Assembly: GCA_903930665.1 (NCBI GenBank)
Contig: CAIYZI010000271.1
Span: 1 to 7,263 of the forward strand
Length of the DNA: 7,263 bases
Reading direction: 5' to 3'
From: an uncultured beta proteobacterium
GTDB lineage: Bacteria > Pseudomonadota > Gammaproteobacteria > Burkholderiales > Burkholderiaceae
The notes under the pieces were generated by a model that did not search any database, was not told where the DNA came from, and saw only the letters and a list, made by a program, of their open reading frames with translations. The stretch's first letter is position 1, and the number at the start of each line of letters is the position of its first letter. Of the stretch, positions 6,469-7,263 are shown piece by piece. Made by a program: the position numbers and the translations under genes.

Positions 6469-6497
6469 TTGATGAGCTTATTTAGACTTTAAATTAT
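6469..6497 (+). promoter_or_regulatory. Weak candidate promoter for the DUF2252 gene
   Basis: TTGATG (6469-6474) and AATTAT (6492-6497) are separated by 17 bases. Each matches the sigma-70 consensus at four of six positions. Transcription would begin near 6504, leaving a leader of about 50 bases before the ATG at 6556. This is the best-spaced pair I found by eye near the gene, but it is weak. Confidence 0.25.
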
Positions 6498-6555
6498 TCG
6501 AATCCATATCTTCAACATTCAGTAAGATAGGAGTTCAGGCTGAATAGGGGTGGGG

Positions 6556-7263
6556 ATGTCTTCAAAAGAAAAGTTGATTAAATTGCGTGGTGCACATAAG
6601 GTCGCCACGCTTAATTCCGTTGAGTCCTTTAAAAACCCAAGACCCAGTATTAAAAAGCGACTTTCTGATGGAAAAGTGCTTAGAAAATTAGTAAGCTTTG
6701 CTGATCAAGGGGTTTATACCCCTCCTAAAAATCGCTTAGACCCCGTTCTTGTTCTTGAGAAGCAAGCAAGGACTCGAATTACATCTCTAATACCTATTCG
6801 CTATGAGCGGATGATGCAATCCCCTTTTGATTTTTATCGTGGCGGGGCTGCGATCATGGCCCAAGATTTGGCTAATCAACCCGTTACCGATATTACTGTT
6901 CAGTTATGTGGGGATATGCACGTTTCAAACTTTGGGCTTTTTGGAACAACAGAGCATCGTTTGGTATTTGGTATCAATGATTTTGATGAGACTCTTCCTG
7001 GTAGTTGGGAATGGGATCTGAAACGATTGGTTTCTAGTGCCGTAATTGCTTGTGAAAGTCTGGGTGGCGATAAAGCATTGAGCAAGCGTTTGGTGTATCA
7101 CATTACTTCTGAGTATCAAAAAAGAATGGCACAGTATGCTCAAATGCCATACCTTGAGTTATCTCGCCAATTTATTGCTGAGAAGGATATCCGTAAAAAA
7201 TTTAGCAAATCCCATCAGAAGACTCTAGATGCTTTTTTGGCTGATACAAAAGGCCAAAGTAAT
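6556..7263 (+). CDS. DUF2252 family protein (3' end beyond window edge)
   Basis: First 236 residues of a DUF2252 protein, a family of unknown function usually around 400-450 residues, so about half is missing. Family motifs are visible in order: R82-YERM, SPFDFYRGGA (89-98), GDMHVSNFG (119-127), GINDFDETLPG (139-149) and WDLKRLVSS (153-161). The GDxHxxN motif followed by NDFDE resembles the catalytic loop and metal-binding loop of aminoglycoside-phosphotransferase-like kinases, which suggests a phosphotransferase but does not prove it. The lysine-rich N-terminus has no signal peptide or membrane helix, so it is probably cytoplasmic. The ATG at 6556 follows an AGGGG-type purine run. An in-frame TGA at 6541 limits the start to this ATG or the GTG at 6550. 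The gene is divergent from mgtC, with no evident functional link to the Pho operon. Confidence 0.9.
   Translation, partial: MSSKEKLIKLRGAHKVATLNSVESFKNPRPSIKKRLSDGKVLRKLVSFADQGVYTPPKNRLDPVLVLEKQARTRITSLIPIRYERMMQSPFDFYRGGAAIMAQDLANQPVTDITVQLCGDMHVSNFGLFGTTEHRLVFGINDFDETLPGSWEWDLKRLVSSAVIACESLGGDKALSKRLVYHITSEYQKRMAQYAQMPYLELSRQFIAEKDIRKKFSKSHQKTLDAFLADTKGQSN

Larger units (their letters stand above)
6166..6555. other. Divergent intergenic region, 390 bp, no convincing gene
   Basis: This AT-rich stretch lies between the divergent mgtC and DUF2252 genes. I see no tRNA, no known RNA family, no Pho box and no ORF with recognisable protein. It contains a small stem AAGTC-GTTTT-GACTT (6362-6376) and an inverted pair GACC (6402-6405) and GGTC (6413-6416). 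A chain of tiny plus-strand frames is also present: ATG 6262 to TAA 6306, ATG 6306 to TGA 6353, and ATG 6381 to TAG 6452. On the minus strand a 54-codon frame with a TTG start runs from 6399 to 6235. None has the features of a real gene. They may be chance or decayed sequence. Confidence 0.6.

Noticed and set aside
6496..6506. T-loop-like ATTCGAATCCA suggesting a tRNA
   Set aside because: The flanking bases do not form the T-arm stem, and no acceptor, D or anticodon arms are found nearby.

Overview
The window reads as a chromosomal stretch of a moderately AT-rich Gram-negative bacterium, most likely a betaproteobacterium of the Burkholderiales. Polynucleobacter or a close relative is my best guess, from the proteobacterial Pho protein types, the gene order and the base composition. 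That placement is inference; there is no rRNA or other marker gene to fix it. All genes look like resident core genes: I see no insertion sequence, phage, integrase, tRNA or CRISPR array.

Positions 1-5409 (+ strand) hold the phosphate-uptake and phosphate-sensing operon: pstC (5' end cut by the window edge), pstA, pstB, phoU, phoB and phoR. The genes are tightly packed. pstC/pstA overlap by ATGA, and pstA meets an upstream candidate pstB start in the same way. PstC and PstA form the membrane channel of the high-affinity phosphate importer and PstB is its ATPase. PhoU links transporter state to the kinase PhoR, which controls the regulator PhoB. The pstS gene and the operon promoter with its Pho boxes would lie upstream, outside the window. 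The least ordinary part of the operon is the phoB-phoR junction, where two nested 7-bp perfect stems span the phoB stop codon.

Positions 5413-6165 (- strand) run convergently toward phoR, with only 3 bases between the phoR stop and the next gene. They hold a 66-residue unrecognised protein ending in eight lysines, encoded by a TTTTTC hexamer tract, and an upstream mgtC/sapB-family membrane protein gene. The mgtC neighbour is notable because Salmonella MgtC has been reported to act on PhoR.

Positions 6166-6555 are a 390-bp divergent intergenic region with no convincing gene and only weak promoter candidates. From 6556 to the right edge runs the 5' part of a DUF2252-family gene (+ strand), whose motifs resemble the catalytic and metal-binding loops of aminoglycoside-phosphotransferase-like kinases.

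I did not find a clearly new multi-gene system. The items most worth checking are the phoB-phoR hairpin, the mgtC-phoR proximity, the poly-lysine small protein and the kinase-like motifs of the DUF2252 protein.
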